NCBI RefSeq assembly: GCF_003119195.2
Contig: NZ_CP022262.1
Coordinates: 206,501 to 270,500, forward strand
Origin: Azospirillum baldaniorum
GTDB taxonomy: Bacteria; Pseudomonadota; Alphaproteobacteria; Azospirillales; Azospirillaceae
DNA: 64,000 bases
Reading direction: 5' to 3'
The notes below the pieces were generated by a model that had not been told where the DNA came from, ran no database searches, and saw only the letters and a program-made list of their open reading frames with translations. Positions 57,060-64,000 of the stretch are shown in pieces. The stretch's first letter is position 1. Each line of letters begins with the position of its first letter. The position numbers and the translations under genes were made by a program.

Positions 57060-57647
57060 TCAGTTGGTGTCTTCGGGGTAGGGAGGCGAGGTGCGCCAGG
57101 AGAACAGCGTCATCGCCCGGTAGCTCTGCTCCCCCGACAGGCCATACGCCGGCTCCGTCGAGGCGACCAGGGCGCCGCTCCGGTTGTCGTAGGCGAAGGC
57201 GGAGAATTTCGCGACCGCCTGGTTCTCGGTGGAGCTGTAGACCGACGCCTCCGGCAGGGTGATCGTGCCGGGCAGGGTGATCGGGGGAATGCCCAGCACC
57301 GTCTTGCTCTGGTTCACCGACAGCGCGCCCAGCCGGATCTCGATGATCGTGTCGGCGGCGGCCCGGTCGGGGACGAGGCGGATGCCCTGGCGCAGCAGCG
57401 ATTCCTTGATCGCGCTGGCGGCGTATTTGGCGTCGGTGCCGTCGAAATTGCCGGTGTCGAGGAAGGCGCGCTTGTCCGCCGGCAGTTCCAGCCGCAGCCG
57501 GTTGGCGGCGTTGTCCGCGGCGCTGGAGATCAGGAGCTGTTCGGTGGCGGTCCGGGACGGAAGGCTTTCCTTCACATCGGTGCATCCGGCGGCCAGGGCC
57601 GCGGTGGCCACCAGCGCTGCAAGGATCATCGGTCTGTTGCGGGGCAT
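57060..57647 (-). CDS. Lipoprotein of unknown function
   Basis: 195 residues from the ATG at 57647 with GAGGACCCGA upstream. The signal peptide PMILAALVATAALAAGC ends at a lipobox cysteine (AAGC), so the mature protein is anchored in the outer or inner membrane. The mature part, KESLPSRTATEQLLISSAA followed by a beta-rich domain (ADTIIEIRLGALSVNQSKTV, AVAKFSAFAYDNRSGALVAS), resembles DUF6655-type lipoproteins. No neighbour clarifies the role. Confidence 0.8.
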   Translation of the reverse strand: MPRNRPMILAALVATAALAAGCTDVKESLPSRTATEQLLISSAADNAANRLRLELPADKRAFLDTGNFDGTDAKYAASAIKESLLRQGIRLVPDRAAADTIIEIRLGALSVNQSKTVLGIPPITLPGTITLPEASVYSSTENQAVAKFSAFAYDNRSGALVASTEPAYGLSGEQSYRAMTLFSWRTSPPYPEDTN

Positions 57648-57753
57648 TCGGGTCCTCGTGCTTTTCGCCTCCGGCTTCTCAGGTTCGCCCGATCCGGGCA
57701 AGGGAGAGATTTGGGACCAGTTCCGCACGCCGAACAAACGAAACGCGCCGGAC

Positions 57754-57786
57754 AAAAAAAAGCCACGCACGGGAACCGCACGTGGC
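57754..57786 (-). terminator. Terminator of the fructose operon
   Basis: On the minus strand a hairpin with arms GCCACG / CGTGGC and partial inner pairing is followed by eight Ts. It lies about 130 bases downstream of fruA and upstream of the lipoprotein promoter. Confidence 0.75.
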
Positions 57787-57874
57787 CTGAGTCTAGGGAG
57801 GAAACGCCCTATAGAGCGTGCTGCCGAGGCAGCAAAAGAAAGATAGGGCTGACGAGGCGTTCTGTCCAGGGGTT

Positions 57875-57890
57875 ATGTAAACGTTTTCAT
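57875..57890. promoter_or_regulatory. FruR-like operator downstream of fruA
   Basis: ATGTAAACGTTTTCAT is a near-perfect palindrome. Its reverse complement, ATGAAAACGTTTACAT, differs from the site upstream of fruB (TTGAAAACGATTACAT) in two of 16 positions. Finding it 24 bases after the fruA stop is unexpected. Confidence 0.6.
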
Positions 57891-57914
57891 CTCAGCGACG
57901 CTTTCGCAGCGCTG

Positions 57915-59657
<1,743 letters not shown>

Positions 59658-59692
59658 GGTTTCCTCCCGAGCGGTCGCCCGCTCCCCGTTCA

Positions 59693-60651
59693 TTAAAGCG
59701 TTGATATCTCGACCTGTCCGGCCAGCGCGCGGACCGCGTCCGCCCCGGGCAGGTTGGGTCCGAAGCAGCCGAGCTTCGCCGTGGCGAAGGCCACGGACAG
59801 GCGGGCGACGCCCTCCAGCGGCGCGTCCGCGCCGAAGGCGGCGATCAGCCCCGCCACCATGGCGTCGCCGGCCCCCACCGTGCTCAGCGCGTTGACCGCC
59901 GGCAGCCGGGCGTGCAGCGCCGGGCCGTCGGCCACGAACAGCGCGCCGTCCGCCCCCAGAGAGACCACCACGACCGCCACGCCGTTCCGGTGAAGGCCGC
60001 GCGCCGCCTCCAGCAGGTCGGCGGTGGCGGGCAGGGGGGCGCCGGCCCAGGCTTCCAGCTCGTGCCGGTTCGGCTTGATGCAGAAGGGCAGGTCCGGGGC
60101 GGCCAGCGCCGCCGCCAGCGGCGGGCCGCTGCTGTCCAGCACCACGCGGGCGCCCTGGGCGCGCAGGTCCGCCGTCAGCGTCGCGTAGCTGTCCGCCGGC
60201 AGTCCGTCCGGCAGGCTTCCGGCCAGCAGGACCGGCGTGCCGGGCAGGACCAGCTCGCGCAGGGTGCGGCGGACGCGATCGAGCGCGTCGGCGTCGGCGG
60301 TCAGGCCGGGCAGGTTGAGGTCGGTGGTGTCGGCGGCGGCGAGGTCGGCGATCTTGACGTTGACGCGCGTCTCGCCGGGCAGCCGGACGAAGCGGTCGGC
60401 GATGCCCTTGGCGGCGAACAGCGCCTCGAAGGCGGCGGCGTTGCCGCTGCCCAGCAGGCCGGTGGCGACGACGGGCGTGCCCCAGTCGGCGAGGCAGCTC
60501 GCCACGTTCACGCCCTTGCCCCCGGCGTTGCGCCGCACGGCGCTGGCCCGGTGGACATGGCCGGGGCGCAGCGTCTCCACCGTGATGGTCTGGTCGATGG
60601 CCGGGTTCAGCGTGACCGTGACCACGGGCCGGATGTCCTCTTCGCGCGTGC

Positions 60652-60655
<4 letters not shown>
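59693..60655 (-). CDS. fruK: 1-phosphofructokinase (FruK)
   Basis: 320 residues of the PfkB family. VNVASCLADWGTPVVATGLL is the sugar-binding part; the C-terminal ATP/catalytic site is VNALSTVGAGDAMVAGLIAA with the base aspartate in GAGD. It phosphorylates fructose-1-phosphate to fructose-1,6-bisphosphate. Its ATG overlaps the fruB stop by four bases (ATGA) and has GGAGGTGCTGC upstream, showing coupling. The fruA start lies 35 bases beyond its stop. Confidence 0.95.
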
Positions 60656-63192
<2,537 letters not shown>

Positions 63193-63261
63193 GGCGGGTC
63201 CGTCTCCTCCGTTCGGTGTGGCGCCGGGCGTTCTTGAGTGTCGTCCTTGCAGCGCTGTTAT

Positions 63262-63276
63262 TGAAAACGATTACAT
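63262..63276. promoter_or_regulatory. FruR-like operator before fruB
   Basis: TGAAAACGATTACAT lies 70 bases upstream of the fruB start in the divergent fruB-fruR interval. It matches the reverse complement of the site at 57875 with one mismatch over 15 bases. LacI-family proteins bind such AAACG-centred palindromes. Confidence 0.7.
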
Positions 63277-63363
63277 CGGGCTCTGTCAACGGAGTTTGCA
63301 TTGAATCCGCGGACTCCTTCGGGCACACTGTGCCGTATGGGGCGGTTAAACGGCCCTAAGGGA

Positions 63364-63377
63364 TGGAAACGATTTCA
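63364..63377. promoter_or_regulatory. FruR-like operator before fruR
   Basis: TGGAAACGATTTCA resembles the operators at 63262 and 57875. It overlaps an upstream in-frame ATG (63363), so that ATG is probably not the start of the regulator, and the site may serve autorepression. Confidence 0.6.
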
Positions 63378-63413
63378 AAAACAGTTTCAAGCCGGATCGG
63401 TGGCCGCATCATC

Positions 63414-64000
63414 ATGAGCGACAGCGTCAAAGCCATCAGCATCAAGGCCATCGGTATCAAGGACGTCGCGCGCGAGGCCGGCGTCTCGGTCGCCACGGTG
63501 TCGCGGGTGCTGAGCAACGGCCCGGTCAGCGACGCGCTGCGCGCGCGGGTGGAGGACGCGGTGCGGACCACCGGCTACCGCCCGAACCTGTCGGCGCGGC
63601 GGCTGCGCTCGCAGCATTCACAGACCATCGGGCTGATCGTCTCGGACATCCGCAACCCCTTCTTCACCGCGGTCAGCCGCGCGGTGGAGGACGCCGCCTT
63701 CCAGGCCGGCATGCGGGTGATCCTGTGCAACACCGACGAGAACCCGGAGCGGGAGGCCATGTACCTGCGGCTGATGCAGGAGGAGCGGGTGACCGGCCTG
63801 ATCTTCGCGCCGACCCGCGCGACGCTGGCCCAGCTCGACCGGGCCGACCTCGATTTCCCGGTGGTGCTGATCGACCGCAGCGCGCCCGCCGGGCGGTTCG
63901 ATTCGGTGGTGCTGGACAACCCGCAGGCCGCCGCCCTTCTGGTCGATCATCTGCATGGACAGGGCTACCGCCGCATCGCCGGCCTGTTCGGCAACACCAG
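63414..64000 (+). CDS. fruR: LacI-family regulator FruR (5' part; cut by window end)
   Basis: At least 195 residues; the 3' end lies beyond base 64000. The ATG at 63414 is chosen over one 17 codons upstream that overlaps an operator-like site. The LacI helix-turn-helix is IKDVAREAGVSVATVSRVLS followed by a hinge (YRPNLSARRLRSQHSQTIGL), then the sugar-binding domain with IVSDIRNPFFTAVSRAVEDA and LIFAPTRATLAQLDR. It is divergent from the fructose operon and is probably its repressor, released by fructose-1-phosphate or fructose-1,6-bisphosphate. Confidence 0.9.
   Translation, partial: MSDSVKAISIKAIGIKDVAREAGVSVATVSRVLSNGPVSDALRARVEDAVRTTGYRPNLSARRLRSQHSQTIGLIVSDIRNPFFTAVSRAVEDAAFQAGMRVILCNTDENPEREAMYLRLMQEERVTGLIFAPTRATLAQLDRADLDFPVVLIDRSAPAGRFDSVVLDNPQAAALLVDHLHGQGYRRIAGLFGNT

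Overview
The window is very GC-rich, densely packed DNA from an alphaproteobacterium. Family content and gene style (KaiC with a histidine kinase, an RPA-type plasmid initiator, many two-component proteins, PTS-fructose genes, standalone small proteins) suggest Azospirillum or a close relative. This is inferred from sequence character, not a database match. The replicon is probably a megaplasmid or chromid: a repA gene follows an iteron-bearing origin, and a parAB pair is followed by two candidate parS palindromes.

Layout. 1-9.7 kb: end of an ALDH7 dehydrogenase, a drug/metabolite transporter, a periplasmic copper chaperone pair, a KaiC-histidine kinase operon and a large hybrid kinase. 9.8-13.4 kb: replication block with two overlapping genes (one with a DnaT-like domain), about 1 kb of non-coding origin with six iterons, and repA. 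13.4-19.5 kb: LysR/YeiH divergent pair, a lone Ada metal-binding domain, a secreted repeat protein, a HAD phosphatase and a FemAB-like transferase. 19.6-21.6 kb: parA, parB and candidate parS sites.

21.8-38.5 kb is a minus-strand block that reads as a complete sulfoacetate pathway. A TctCBA importer, ADP-forming CoA ligase (SauCD-like), CoA-acylating aldehyde dehydrogenase (SauS-like), sulfoacetaldehyde acetyltransferase (Xsc) and phosphotransacetylase (Pta) would yield acetyl-CoA. SoeABC would oxidise the released sulfite. Two IclR regulators lie at its upstream end. 39.0-49.6 kb is a second catabolic island: an Lrp regulator divergent from RidA, a fold-type II PLP enzyme, two proteins of the 2-aminothiazoline-4-carboxylate hydrolase family flanking a complete LivKHMGF-type ABC importer, an M20 amidohydrolase and an FAD amino-acid oxidase. 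It looks built to import and open a cyclic or N-acylated amino acid, possibly thiazoline-type and cysteine-yielding.

49.8-57.6 kb: a TPR-glycosyltransferase fusion convergent with an FkbM methyltransferase, small proteins, a VanZ-like protein, a NarL-type regulator, a GAF/PAS histidine kinase and a lipoprotein. 57.9-64 kb: the fructose PTS operon fruB-fruK-fruA with a divergent LacI-type regulator cut by the window edge. Three matching operator-like palindromes flank it, one of them downstream of the operon.
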